From assembly GCF_001425665.1 (NCBI RefSeq), contig NZ_LMCX01000001.1, positions 989,651 through 1,053,650 of the forward strand: a DNA stretch of 64,000 nucleotides, given 5' to 3'. The position numbers and the translations under genes are program-made. Position 1 is the first letter of the stretch. Every line of letters starts with the position of its first letter. Below are positions 41,725-50,521 of this stretch, piece after piece. Below the pieces are notes generated by a model. That model saw only the letters and a list, made by a program, of their open reading frames with translations. It did not search any database and was not told the DNA's origin. Source of the stretch: Yonghaparkia sp. Root332 (GTDB lineage: Bacteria; Actinomycetota; Actinomycetes; Actinomycetales; Microbacteriaceae).

Positions 41725-42474
41725 ATGACGCGCGCGCTCCCCATCACCGGCCTGCACAACGCGTGGGATCTCGGCGGGCTCCCGCTCGACGACTCCCGAG
41801 GCGACACCGTGCGCGGCCGTCTCTACCGGTCGCCCCAGCTCGATGCTCTCGATGACGCGGGGTGGGATGCCCTGCTCGAGGCCGGCGTGCGCACCGTCGT
41901 CGACCTCCGCAACGACGACGAGGTCCGCACGACCGGGGCGCCGGCCGCCATCACCGTTCACCGCGCCCCCATCGAGGATCAGGGCGACGCCGAGTTCATG
42001 GCCCGCTACGGCGAGCACCTCAACTCGCCCCGCTACTACCCGGAGGTCCTGCGCCGCTGGCCGCACCTCGTCATCGGAGCTCTGCGCCCGATCGCCGAGG
42101 CGCCCGCGGACGGCGCCGTGCTCATCCACTGCGCGGGCGGCCGCGACCGCACGGGCCTCATCGCCGCGATGCTCCTCCAGCTCGCGGGCGTCATGCGCGC
42201 GGGCATCGTCAACGACTACTGGCTCGCCGTCATCGCGACGAACTTCCACCTGCGCGAGAACCCGCGCCCGCACGACCCGTGGCGCTCCAACCGCGAGCTC
42301 GGGCCCTGGCTCGATCGGGTCACGGGCGAGCTCCACCTCTTCCTCGATGCGTTCGACGCCGAGGCCTGGCTGCGCGAGCACGGCGCGGGCGAGCTCGTCG
42401 CGCCCCTCCGCGCGCGGCTGCGCGACGCATGGCACCCTGACGCGGGTATCGAGTTCTCCTCGCGCTCCGCTTAA
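41725..42474 (+). CDS. Tyrosine-protein phosphatase (DUF/Y_phosphatase3 type)
   Basis: A 249-residue phosphatase with the Cys-loop HCAGGRDRTG (nucleophile C136, Arg R142) and N-terminal family segments LHNAWDLGGL, GRLYRSPQLDALDDAG and VRTVVDLRNDDEV. No signal peptide. A TCTTAT -10-like element lies just upstream, so it may be leaderless. Likely dephosphorylates protein tyrosine or phosphoinositide-like substrates. Confidence 0.88.
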   Translation: MTRALPITGLHNAWDLGGLPLDDSRGDTVRGRLYRSPQLDALDDAGWDALLEAGVRTVVDLRNDDEVRTTGAPAAITVHRAPIEDQGDAEFMARYGEHLNSPRYYPEVLRRWPHLVIGALRPIAEAPADGAVLIHCAGGRDRTGLIAAMLLQLAGVMRAGIVNDYWLAVIATNFHLRENPRPHDPWRSNRELGPWLDRVTGELHLFLDAFDAEAWLREHGAGELVAPLRARLRDAWHPDAGIEFSSRSA

Positions 42475-42494
42475 CCTCTGGTGAGGAGGTGCGC

Positions 42495-43238
42495 ATGACC
42501 CGAACGCGCGCGCGCGATGATGCGCGTCGTCGTGCCCTCGCGGGCGACGACAGCCGTGCGGCCTCGAACGCCCTCCTCGACGGGCTTCGCGAGGGGCGAT
42601 TCGGGCCGGCCGCCTGGGGCAGGTTCGCGGTCGACACGACGGCCCGCAGCATCCTGGAGGCCCGCAAGCGGCCGCGCGCGGTCGTGGAGGCGACCGCGGT
42701 GCACCTCGCGATGGCCGCCCTCGCGCACCCGCGGGGCCGCGCCTGGGTGCTCACGAGCTGGCTCATGACGGTCACCCATCTGGGGATGCTCGAGGAGCGC
42801 CGCACGCTCGGCGCCCCCAATCTGCTCACGATCGCCCGCGCCAATCTGCCCGCGGCCTCGGCCCGACTCGGCGGCGCCGTGCCCGTGCTCGCGCTCGCGA
42901 CCGACTTCGTCGACGGCAAGCTCGCCCGGGGCACGGGCACGGTCACGCGCTTCGGCACGCAGGGCGACTACCTCTCCGACACCGCGCTCTGGACGTGGTT
43001 CGTCGTCACGCACGAGCCGAGCACCGCCTGGCGCGCCATCACGTTCGCCGCGTGGGCCGCGCCCGTGGCGGCTCTCGCCGCGGTGAGCTTCGCGCGCGGC
43101 GGCGTCGTCGACCTGCCGCGCTCGGCGTGGGTGCGCCCCGCCGCCGTCGTCGAGGTCATCATCGGAGCGCGCGCGATCGGCCGCATCGTGAGCAGGCGCC
43201 GGGATGCCCGGCTCGAGCGCGGGGGAGCCCCCACATGA
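42495..43238 (+). CDS. CDP-alcohol phosphatidyltransferase
   Basis: A 247-residue membrane enzyme with the exact CDP-OH-P motif D(2)DG(2)AR(8)G(3)D(3)D: D137, D140-G141, A144-R145, G154, D158, D162. Transfers a phosphatidyl group from CDP-diacylglycerol to an alcohol. The N-terminal 95 residues (EATAVHLAMAALAHPRGRAW) are an extra region. GAGGAGG is 5 bases before the ATG. Overlaps the acetyltransferase gene (ATGA). Confidence 0.9.
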   Translation: MTRTRARDDARRRALAGDDSRAASNALLDGLREGRFGPAAWGRFAVDTTARSILEARKRPRAVVEATAVHLAMAALAHPRGRAWVLTSWLMTVTHLGMLEERRTLGAPNLLTIARANLPAASARLGGAVPVLALATDFVDGKLARGTGTVTRFGTQGDYLSDTALWTWFVVTHEPSTAWRAITFAAWAAPVAALAAVSFARGGVVDLPRSAWVRPAAVVEVIIGARAIGRIVSRRRDARLERGGAPT

Positions 43239-43756
43239 GCGCGCCCCTGCCGTACCGGCCGCTCGACGCCGAGCTCGCGACCGAGAGGCTGACACTCACG
43301 CCCTTCCAGCCGGAGGACGCCGTCGCCTACGCCGCGATCTGGACGGCGCGCGGCGGCGAGCCCGCCTCGGCCGAGCAGGTGCTCGCGCGCATCCCGGCCC
43401 TCGAGGGCCAGCTCGCCGACCACCGACTGGGGCTGCGGATGATCCGGCTCGCGGGCGAGCGCTGGCCCGTCGGCTACGTCGCGCTCGTCCCGGGGCGGGC
43501 GACCGTCGACGAGCCCGAGCTCGTCTCGGAGCTACTGCCCGCCGTGCACGGCCACGGGCTCGCGACCGAGGCGGCCCGCGCGCTCGTGGCCGCCGCGTGG
43601 CGCACCGGCCGCGAGAGGCTCTGGACGACGATCGCGGCGACCAACGCCGCGTCGCTGCGCGTCGCCGCGAAGGTCGGCTTCGTGGCCCAGCACGTCACGC
43701 ACGACGAGCGGGGCGAGGTCGTCTGGTGCGCCCTGGAGCGCCCCGCACAGCAGTGA
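43235..43756 (+). CDS. GNAT-family N-acetyltransferase
   Basis: A 173-residue RimJ/RimL-like acetyltransferase: LATERLTLTPFQPEDAVAYA at the N-terminus, acetyl-CoA region HGHGLATEAARALV, and late ATNAASLRVAAKVGFVAQ. ATG overlaps the previous stop. Acceptor unknown. Confidence 0.85.
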   Translation: MSAPLPYRPLDAELATERLTLTPFQPEDAVAYAAIWTARGGEPASAEQVLARIPALEGQLADHRLGLRMIRLAGERWPVGYVALVPGRATVDEPELVSELLPAVHGHGLATEAARALVAAAWRTGRERLWTTIAATNAASLRVAAKVGFVAQHVTHDERGEVVWCALERPAQQ

Positions 43757-43775
43757 GCGCCCGTACAGTAGCGGC

Positions 43776-44639
43776 GTGACCCCGGCCCCGCCGCACGACC
43801 CCGATGCTCTGACCGCAGCCCTCGAGATCCTCGAGTGCCCGCTCTGCCGCGAGGCGCTCGAGCGCGTCGACGGGGGAGTCCGATGCGAGGCGGGCCACCA
43901 CTTCGACGTCGCGCGCCAGGGCTATGCGAGCCTGCGCGGGGGCGCCTCGACGGCGACGGGCGATACCGTGCCCATGGTCGAGGCGCGCGAGCGCGTCCAG
44001 GCCTCCGGTGTGCACGACGCCATCGCGGCGGCCGTCGTCGACGCCGTTCCGACCGACGCCCGCTGGCTCGTCGACCTCGGCGGCGGCACCGGGTGGCACG
44101 CCGCCCGCGCCCTCGTCGCTCGACCCGCGCTGCGCGGTGTCGTGCTCGATGCCTCCGTGCCCGCCCTGCGCCGCGCGGCCCGCGCGCACGAGCGCCTCGC
44201 GGCTGTCGGGAGCGACGTCTGGCGCGGCATTCCGGTGGGGGATGCGGGCGTCGACGTCGCGCTCCGCGTCTTCGCGCCGGGCGGCGGCGAGCGCGGAGCC
44301 GCGGAGCTCGAGCGGATCCTCGCCCCCGGGGCGCGCGTCGTGATCGTGGTGCCCGAGGCCGACCACCACCGCGAGCTCGTCGAAGCCCTCGGGCTGCTGC
44401 GCGTGCCGGCCGGCAAGGCGGAGGAGGCGGCGGCGAGCATCCCCGGCGCCCGCGTGGTGTCGTCGACGCGGGTGAGCGCGGTGCACGAGCTCGGCCGCGA
44501 GGAGCTCCTCGACCTCGTGATGATGGGGCCGAACGCCTTCCATCACGATCGTTCCGAGCTCGTCGACCGGCTCGCCGGATGGCCCGAGCCGACGCCCGTG
44601 ACGATCGCGGTGAGCGTCGTCGTCCTCCAGGTCGCGTGA
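43776..44639 (+). CDS. RlmA-like 23S rRNA guanine methyltransferase
   Basis: A 287-residue methyltransferase with an N-terminal zinc site C21-C24-C37-H41 (CPLCRE; CEAGHHFD), the RQGYASLRGG segment and SAM motif VDLGGGTGWH (99-108), the arrangement of RlmA/TlrB enzymes that methylate G745/G748 in 23S rRNA. GTG start 19 bases after the acetyltransferase. Confidence 0.85.
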   Translation: MTPAPPHDPDALTAALEILECPLCREALERVDGGVRCEAGHHFDVARQGYASLRGGASTATGDTVPMVEARERVQASGVHDAIAAAVVDAVPTDARWLVDLGGGTGWHAARALVARPALRGVVLDASVPALRRAARAHERLAAVGSDVWRGIPVGDAGVDVALRVFAPGGGERGAAELERILAPGARVVIVVPEADHHRELVEALGLLRVPAGKAEEAAASIPGARVVSSTRVSAVHELGREELLDLVMMGPNAFHHDRSELVDRLAGWPEPTPVTIAVSVVVLQVA

Positions 44640-44719
44640 CTCGGCGGGCGCGCGCCCGATTTGCCGCCGAACGGGGCGCAATGCCCCGAGTCGGACCGCA
44701 CCGCGCGTAGGGTGTCGGC

Positions 44720-47700
44720 GTGTGGCGTGCCGACCGATACGACGATCCCGATGTCGCTGACGACGACGCCCCCGCGACCGCCGCATCCGGGGGCACGAGC
44801 GCGAGCGCGCTCTCGATCGGGGATCCGACGGTGAGCGTCGGCAACATCGCGACCCCCGTGTGGGAGCGCTGGCGCGAGGAGCTCGCCGCTCTCGGCGGGC
44901 GCTCGCCCCTGCTGCACTTCGAGGACTCCGACCGCACCCGCATCGAGCTCGGCACGAGCCACCCGGGCGGGCTCGCCCGCTTCATCGCCGGGAGCCCCAC
45001 CCTGCTGAGCAACCTCGTGCGCGACGACGTCGCTCTGCGCCGGGCGCGCCTCGCCGCCGAGCGCATCGCCGACAAGGGGCTCGAGCTCGCGAGCGTGCGC
45101 GGAATCGACGCCGTCGCGCTCGGCATCGGCATGGTCGCCTGGCACCACGAGGGCGTCGACCACCGCGCCCCCCTCCTGCTGCGCCCCCTGCGGCTGCGCC
45201 GTCGGGGTCGGGATGTCGAGCTCACCCTTCGCGGCGAGGTCGCCGTGAACCCCGCCCTGGTCCGCGCCCTCTCGCAGCAGTTCTCGGTGCACCTCGACAC
45301 GCACGCCTTCGTCGCCCTCACCGACGACGAGGGGACCTTCAAGCCGAACCCGCCCCTCGACCGGCTCCGCGGGCTCACCGCGCACCTCGACGGGTTCACG
45401 ATCGCGCCGCGCCTCGTCGTGAGCACCTTCGCGGAGATCGGCGCCCCGATGGCGGCCGATGCGCACGACCTCGCGCATCCCGTTCTCGACGCCCTCGCCG
45501 GCAACCAGAGCGCCCGCTGGGCCGTGCGCGAGAGCACGACCCCGGTCGAGCTCGTGCATGCCGACAGGCGCCCGCCCGAGACCGACCTCCTGCTGCTCGA
45601 CGCCGACGCCGAGCAGGAGCAGGTGATCGCGAGCATCGCGGCCGGCAATTCGCTCGTCGTGAAGACGCTGCCGGGCACGGGCGGCACCCAGACCGTGGTC
45701 AACGCCGTCGGAGCCCTCGTCGCCCAGAACAAGCGCGTTCTCGTCGTGAGCCCCCGCCGCGCGAGCGTGCGCTCGGTCGCGAGCCGGTTCGCCGAGATCG
45801 GGCTGCCGGGCATGGCGGTCACGGCGCGCTCGCTGCGGCGCGACGTGATCCGCGCGATCTCCCGCAACGAGAAGGCATCCCGCCCCCAGGTCGCCGACGT
45901 CAACGAGGCGCTCGCCCGACTGCGCGGCGTGCTCGTCGACTACCGCGAGGCGCTCGCCCGGCCCGATGCGGCGCTCGGCATCAGCGTCTACGACTGCGTC
46001 ACCGAGCTCAGCCGCCTCGCGCTGCTCCCGACGCCCCCGACGACCCGCGCGCGCCTGAGCCGCCAGGCCGTCGAGCTGCTCGCGAAGGATCGCGCCCACG
46101 CGAGCTCCGTCATGGTGCAGGCCGCCGAGCTCGGGCAGTTCAAGTACGGCCCGGACGACTCGCCCTGGTACGGCGCCCGCTTCGCGACCGGTCAGGAAGC
46201 GGAGCGCGCTCACGAGCGGGCGAAGCGCCTCCACCGCGAGCTGCTGCCGCGCCTGCTCGAGCGCGCCAACGCCCTCGTCGGCTCGACCCACATGCGCCCC
46301 TTCGAGTCGGTCGCCGAGCTCGGCATCTACCTGCGCCTGCTCATCGACATCCGCGACACGCTCGACAAGTTCCAGCCGTCGGTGTTCGACCGGTCGCTCA
46401 GCGAGCTCATCGCGGCGACCGCGCCCCGGCGCGAGGGCTCGTCGATGCCCGCGGCGACGCGGCGGCGCCTGAAGTCGCTCGCGAAGGAGTACCTGCGCCC
46501 CGGCGTCCACGTCGGCGACCTGCACGAGGCGCTCACGCGCATCCAGCAGCAGCGCGTCCTGTGGCAGCGCTTCGTGCCCGTCGGCATCACCCCCCAGGTG
46601 CCGGTCGGCATCGCGGACGTCCATCACGCCTTCCAGCAGGTCGAGCAGGATCTCGACGCGCTCGATGCCCCGCTCGGCCACGAGTCGAAGCCCGAGCTGC
46701 TCCGCCAGCGCCGCATCGCCGACCTCGTCGAGCTCGTCGAGGCGCTCGCCGCGGAGAGCGATGTGCTCAACAACCTGCAGGAGAGAACCGAGCTGCTGCG
46801 CGAGATGGAGCGCTGGGAGGTCGGCCCGCTGCTGAGCGACCTGTCGGCCCGTCACGTCCCGCACGACCAGGTCGCCGCCGAGCTCGAGCTCGCCTGGTGG
46901 CGCTCGGCCCTCGACGCGCTCCTGCAGAGCGATCGCGCGCTGCTCGGCGCCGACACCGCCGTGCTCGACCGCCTCGAGGCCGACTTCCGTCTCGTCGACG
47001 AGGCGCACGCCGCGGGAACCGCGTCGCTGCTGGGGTGGCAGCTGGCGGAGAACTGGTCGATCGGCATCACCGACTGGCCCGACGAGGCCGCCGCGCTCAA
47101 GGCGCTGCTGAAGGCGGGCATGCTCACCTCGGGCGACCTGCAGAAGTGCGCTCCGCACCTCAGCCGCCCGATCGCCCCGGTCTGGCTCGCCTCGCCGTAC
47201 GACGTGCACCGCATCAGCGACGACATCCCCTTCGACACCGTGTTCCTGCTCGACGCGGGTGCCGTGACGATCCCCGAGGTCGCCGGAGCCATCCGTCGGG
47301 CCCGGCAGGTCGTCGCCGTCGGCGACCCGGTGACGCAGAGCCCGTCGCCGTTCACCGTCGCGCTCGACGCCGACGAGACCGAGGGCGACACCGACGTGGA
47401 TGCCCGGCACGCGGCCTCGGCGCTCTTCCAGCTCGCCGAGCTCCTTCCCTCGATGTCGCTCACCCGCTCCTACCGCGCGGGCGGGGAGGATCTCGCCGAG
47501 CTCGTCAACCGACGCTTCTACGCCGGGCGCATCGACTCGCTGCCGTGGGCCGGGTCCTTCCTCGGCCACCCCTCGATCGCGGTCGACCACCTCGACGGCC
47601 ACGGCATGCCCGATGACGAGTCGGGGGCGGTCGAGAGCGTCGACATCGAGGTCGAGCGCGTCGTCGACCTCGTGCTCGAGCACGCGACGGCCCGCCCGCA

Positions 47701-48520
47701 CGAGTCGCTCATGGTCATCACCGCGAGCACGAAGCACGCCTCGCGCGTGCACGCCGCCGTGCTCGAGGCGATCGGCACGCGGCCAGACCTGCACGACTTC
47801 GTGCTCGGCGATCGCCCGGAGCCCTTCGCCGTCCTCACGATCGAGCAGGCCGTCGCCCAGAGCCGCGACCGCGTGATCTTCTCGATCGGCTTCGGCCGAA
47901 CACCGCACGGCCGCGTCCTGAGCGAGTTCGGCGCGCTCGGCCGACCGGGCGGCGACCGCCTGCTCGCCGTCGCGATGACGCGCGCCCGCCGCTTCGTGCG
48001 CATCGTCAGCTGCGTCCGCGCGGAGGACCTCGACGACGACCGCATGTCGCACGGCGCCCGGGCCCTCGCCGACCTCCTCGCCGACATCGAGGCGCGCCGC
48101 TCGCGCGTCGACCTGCCCGACGACAGCGACCCGATGCTCATCGACCTCGCTCGGCGCCTCGAGGCGCGCGGGCTCCGCGTCTCGCTCGGGCACCGCGGGA
48201 AGTTCCGCCTCGTCGCGAGCCGCGGCGGCTACTGCATCGCCGTCGACACCGACGCCTCGCTCATGGACATGAGCCTGCGCGAGTCGCTGCGCCTGCGACC
48301 GGATCTCCTGCGCCGCCTCGGCTGGCATTACGCGCGCGTCCACGTCTTCGAACTCTTCAGCCAGCCCGACGCGGTCGCCGACCGTATCGCGGCCATGGCG
48401 GGAGCGAGCGCGGGGACGACGGGTCGCCCCTCGGCGGCGACCGAGGCCGCGGCGGCCCGGCACCGCGCGGCCCTCACCGAGACGCAGCCGATCGACGTGC
48501 TGCCGCCGATGCCGCGGTAG
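44720..48520 (+). CDS. Large UPF1-like SF1 helicase protein with degenerate ATPase motifs
   Basis: A 1266-residue protein with the order of UPF1/Dna2-like superfamily 1 helicases: motif I at 317-325 reads LPGTGGTQT (normal GPPGTGKTQT), so the Walker A Lys is Gly. Motif II at 842-848 reads FLLDAGA where FDEA is expected, so Glu is Ala846. Motif III-like AVGDP, motif IV SLTRSYRAGGEDLAEL, and motif VI AVAMTRARRFVRIV are kept. GTG start. The conserved frame and length argue against a pseudogene. A scaffold or DNA-binding role without ATP hydrolysis is possible. Confidence 0.8.
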   Translation: MWRADRYDDPDVADDDAPATAASGGTSASALSIGDPTVSVGNIATPVWERWREELAALGGRSPLLHFEDSDRTRIELGTSHPGGLARFIAGSPTLLSNLVRDDVALRRARLAAERIADKGLELASVRGIDAVALGIGMVAWHHEGVDHRAPLLLRPLRLRRRGRDVELTLRGEVAVNPALVRALSQQFSVHLDTHAFVALTDDEGTFKPNPPLDRLRGLTAHLDGFTIAPRLVVSTFAEIGAPMAADAHDLAHPVLDALAGNQSARWAVRESTTPVELVHADRRPPETDLLLLDADAEQEQVIASIAAGNSLVVKTLPGTGGTQTVVNAVGALVAQNKRVLVVSPRRASVRSVASRFAEIGLPGMAVTARSLRRDVIRAISRNEKASRPQVADVNEALARLRGVLVDYREALARPDAALGISVYDCVTELSRLALLPTPPTTRARLSRQAVELLAKDRAHASSVMVQAAELGQFKYGPDDSPWYGARFATGQEAERAHERAKRLHRELLPRLLERANALVGSTHMRPFESVAELGIYLRLLIDIRDTLDKFQPSVFDRSLSELIAATAPRREGSSMPAATRRRLKSLAKEYLRPGVHVGDLHEALTRIQQQRVLWQRFVPVGITPQVPVGIADVHHAFQQVEQDLDALDAPLGHESKPELLRQRRIADLVELVEALAAESDVLNNLQERTELLREMERWEVGPLLSDLSARHVPHDQVAAELELAWWRSALDALLQSDRALLGADTAVLDRLEADFRLVDEAHAAGTASLLGWQLAENWSIGITDWPDEAAALKALLKAGMLTSGDLQKCAPHLSRPIAPVWLASPYDVHRISDDIPFDTVFLLDAGAVTIPEVAGAIRRARQVVAVGDPVTQSPSPFTVALDADETEGDTDVDARHAASALFQLAELLPSMSLTRSYRAGGEDLAELVNRRFYAGRIDSLPWAGSFLGHPSIAVDHLDGHGMPDDESGAVESVDIEVERVVDLVLEHATARPHESLMVITASTKHASRVHAAVLEAIGTRPDLHDFVLGDRPEPFAVLTIEQAVAQSRDRVIFSIGFGRTPHGRVLSEFGALGRPGGDRLLAVAMTRARRFVRIVSCVRAEDLDDDRMSHGARALADLLADIEARRSRVDLPDDSDPMLIDLARRLEARGLRVSLGHRGKFRLVASRGGYCIAVDTDASLMDMSLRESLRLRPDLLRRLGWHYARVHVFELFSQPDAVADRIAAMAGASAGTTGRPSAATEAAAARHRAALTETQPIDVLPPMPR

Positions 48521-48525
48521 GCCCG

Positions 48526-48726
48526 GTGCGCGATCTCCCCTCGGATCCCGAGCCTGCGGACTCGGAGCAGCGGCCGTCCGCACCGCCGCGACGACCCCGC
48601 GCTCGCCGACGCGCGACGACCCCGCCGCCGCCGGGCTCGGACCCGACCCCGGTCGGCGAGCCGGAGCGTCACCGCCTCGACGAGAACGACGCGCGCCTCA
48701 CCGCCGATAAGCCGCCCCACTACTGA
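48526..48726 (+). CDS. Small Pro/Arg-rich protein
   Basis: A 66-residue frame starting with GTG 5 bases after the helicase stop. The first two thirds are Pro/Arg-rich and probably disordered; the end HRLDENDARLTADKPPHY resembles a short conserved tail seen in small actinobacterial proteins. Tightly placed in the helicase operon. Real but of unknown function, moderate certainty. Confidence 0.5.
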   Translation: MRDLPSDPEPADSEQRPSAPPRRPRARRRATTPPPPGSDPTPVGEPERHRLDENDARLTADKPPHY

Positions 48727-48797
48727 GCGGTGACGGTCCACCGCGTTCCGCCGTCTCGTCGAGCACCAGGCGACGGCGCCGCTGTCTTGCGGACCGT

Positions 48798-48853
48798 CTA
48801 TCGGCCGCTCGTTGCGGGCGGCCGCGCGAGCGTCCGCAACGACTGACCGATAG
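48798..48853. repeat. Nested inverted repeat between two gene ends
   Basis: CTATCGG (48798-48804) pairs with CCGATAG (48847-48853), and inside it TCGTTGCGG (48809-48817) pairs with CCGCAACGA (48834-48842). Both are perfect. It lies between the convergent small protein and mscL, with no U-run. It could be a bidirectional terminator-like structure or protein-binding site. Confidence 0.55.
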
Positions 48854-48934
48854 AGGGCTCAGCCGTCGCCCGCACAGGCGCGGGTGCAAGCTCCGACGCG
48901 CGCGCGTGGGCGGGCAGAGCGGGTGCGCGCCGCG

Positions 48935-49372
48935 CTACTCCTTCGGCTCGGCGGCGTCGCGGCGGGCGAGGAGGTCGCGGATCTCCCCGAGCAGCTCGAT
49001 CTCCGTCGGCGGCTCGTCGGCCGCCGTCACGGGCTGCCCCGCCTGGCGCGCCGCCTCGGCGCGCTTCGCCAGCGCGTTCATGGGCATCACGAGCGCGAAG
49101 TACACGACGGCCGCGACGATGAGGAAGTTCAGGAGCGCGGCGATCACGGCGCCGAACATGAGCTTCGCGGGCTCGCCGCCCGTGAGGGTCGGGATCTCCA
49201 CGACGAGCGCCGTGCTGAGGCTCTCGGCGCTGAAGAGCGCGCCGATCGCCGGGTTGATGACCGCCGAGACGATGGCGTTGACGAGCGCGGTGAACGCCGT
49301 GCCGACGACGACCGCGACGGCGAGCTCGATGACGTTGCCGCGCAGGATGAATGCCTTGAAGCCGCTGAACAC
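48935..49372 (-). CDS. mscL: Large-conductance mechanosensitive channel
   Basis: A 145-residue channel protein: FKAFILRGNVIELAVAVVVG (N-terminal helix and TM1), NPAIGAL, then TM2 (AALLNFLIVAAVVYFALVMP) and cytoplasmic helix EIELLGEIRDLLARR. Opens under membrane tension to release solutes. GTG start. Follows the FmdB-type gene on the same strand. Confidence 0.93.
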   Translation of the reverse strand: MFSGFKAFILRGNVIELAVAVVVGTAFTALVNAIVSAVINPAIGALFSAESLSTALVVEIPTLTGGEPAKLMFGAVIAALLNFLIVAAVVYFALVMPMNALAKRAEAARQAGQPVTAADEPPTEIELLGEIRDLLARRDAAEPKE

Positions 49373-49456
49373 GGGGACTCCCGGGGGTGAGGTGGTTGAC
49401 AGTGCCTCGAGCCTAATCGGCGGTGCGGCCCGGGCGCCCCACCGAGCCGGAATCGA

Positions 49457-49771
49457 TCAGCTCGCGGCCGCGGAGGTGCTCGCCGGAGCGGAGGAGCTCG
49501 CGGGAGCGGGCGCGCTCGATCCGCCCGATGACGTCTCGGATGATCCGCTCGACGATGATCCGCCCGACGACGATCCGCCCGACGACGATCCGCTCGCGCG
49601 GCTGTCGGTGCGGTAGAAGCCCGAGCCGTTGAAGGTCACTCCGACCGCCGAGAACAGCTTGCGGAGCCGACCGCCGCACTCGGGGCACTCCGTGAGCGAG
49701 TCGTCGGTGAACGCCTGCTGGATGTCGAACGCGGTCGAGCATTCCGTGCAGCGGTACGAGTACGTGGGCAT
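49457..49771 (-). CDS. FmdB-family zinc-ribbon protein
   Basis: A 104-residue protein. Residues 1-45 are an FmdB zinc ribbon (PTYSYRCTECSTAFDIQ, TECPECGGRLRKLFSAVG) with two CxxC pairs. The rest is a Ser/Gly/Ala-rich low-complexity tail. ATG at 49769-49771 has AGGAGG upstream. In actinobacteria this gene sits between folate cyclo-ligase and mscL, as here; function unknown. Confidence 0.88.
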   Translation of the reverse strand: MPTYSYRCTECSTAFDIQQAFTDDSLTECPECGGRLRKLFSAVGVTFNGSGFYRTDSRASGSSSGGSSSGGSSSSGSSETSSGGSSAPAPASSSAPASTSAAAS

Positions 49772-49846
49772 GGCGATCCTCCTGGACAAGGATACGGGCG
49801 ACCGCGCGTCGTTCCGGACCAGGTCGACCCTCCCGGCCCCGACCGC

Positions 49847-50452
49847 TCAGCCGAAGCGGACGGTGCCGCTCGGCGTCACGACGCCGTCGACGCGCTGGTC
49901 ATGCGGCTCGCTCGGCAGCTCGTCGACGAGCTCGTCGTCGAAGACCACCGCGAACACCGGCGGGCGGCGGTCCATCGACCCGAGGGTCTTGTCGAAGTAG
50001 CCGCGACCCCAGCCCATGCGCATGCCGGAGCGGTCGACGGCGGCGGCGGGGACGAGGATCAGACCTGCGTCGTTGATCGCGAGCGGGCTCAGCAGCTCGG
50101 CGTCCGGCACGGGCATGCCGGCGGCGTCGAGGAGCTCGGCGAGGGCATCCGCCCCCGAAGGCGGGAGCGCCGCCCAGTCGAGCAGGCCGTCATCGCGCGA
50201 GACGGGCAGCAGGACCTCGATGCCGCGATCGCTCGCCCATTCGAGGAAGGCGCGGGTCGGCGGCTCGTCCGGCTTCGAGAGGTAGCAGCTGAGCCGTTGC
50301 GGGGCGAGCGCGGAGACGAGCTCGATGAGCTGCCCCGTGAGCCGCTCGCAGACGGTCTCGCGCTCGTGCCTGGGCCGGATGCGCCGGCGCTCCCGCAGCT
50401 CGGCGCGGAGGGCGCGCTTGGCGTGGGCGGCGTGCTCGGCGTCGCTCGGCAT
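49847..50452 (-). CDS. 5-formyltetrahydrofolate cyclo-ligase
   Basis: A 201-residue ATP-dependent enzyme converting 5-formyl-THF to 5,10-methenyl-THF: KRALRAELRERRR at the N-terminus, the substrate region LPPSG, and the signature GMRMGWGRGYFDKTL. Divergent from galU, the usual actinobacterial order. Confidence 0.9.
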   Translation of the reverse strand: MPSDAEHAAHAKRALRAELRERRRIRPRHERETVCERLTGQLIELVSALAPQRLSCYLSKPDEPPTRAFLEWASDRGIEVLLPVSRDDGLLDWAALPPSGADALAELLDAAGMPVPDAELLSPLAINDAGLILVPAAAVDRSGMRMGWGRGYFDKTLGSMDRRPPVFAVVFDDELVDELPSEPHDQRVDGVVTPSGTVRFG

Positions 50453-50521
50453 GGGGCAATCCTAGAGTTCGCCGGGCGCTCGCAGGAGGCCTGTCGGGGC
50501 CCCTTCGCTAGGGTTGCGGGC

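Noticed and set aside
44543-48583. An open frame of more than 1300 codons on the minus strand opposite the large helicase
   Set aside because: It is an antisense artefact of high GC: low-complexity Arg/Glu/Ala/Asp composition, no domains, and the plus strand carries recognisable helicase motifs.
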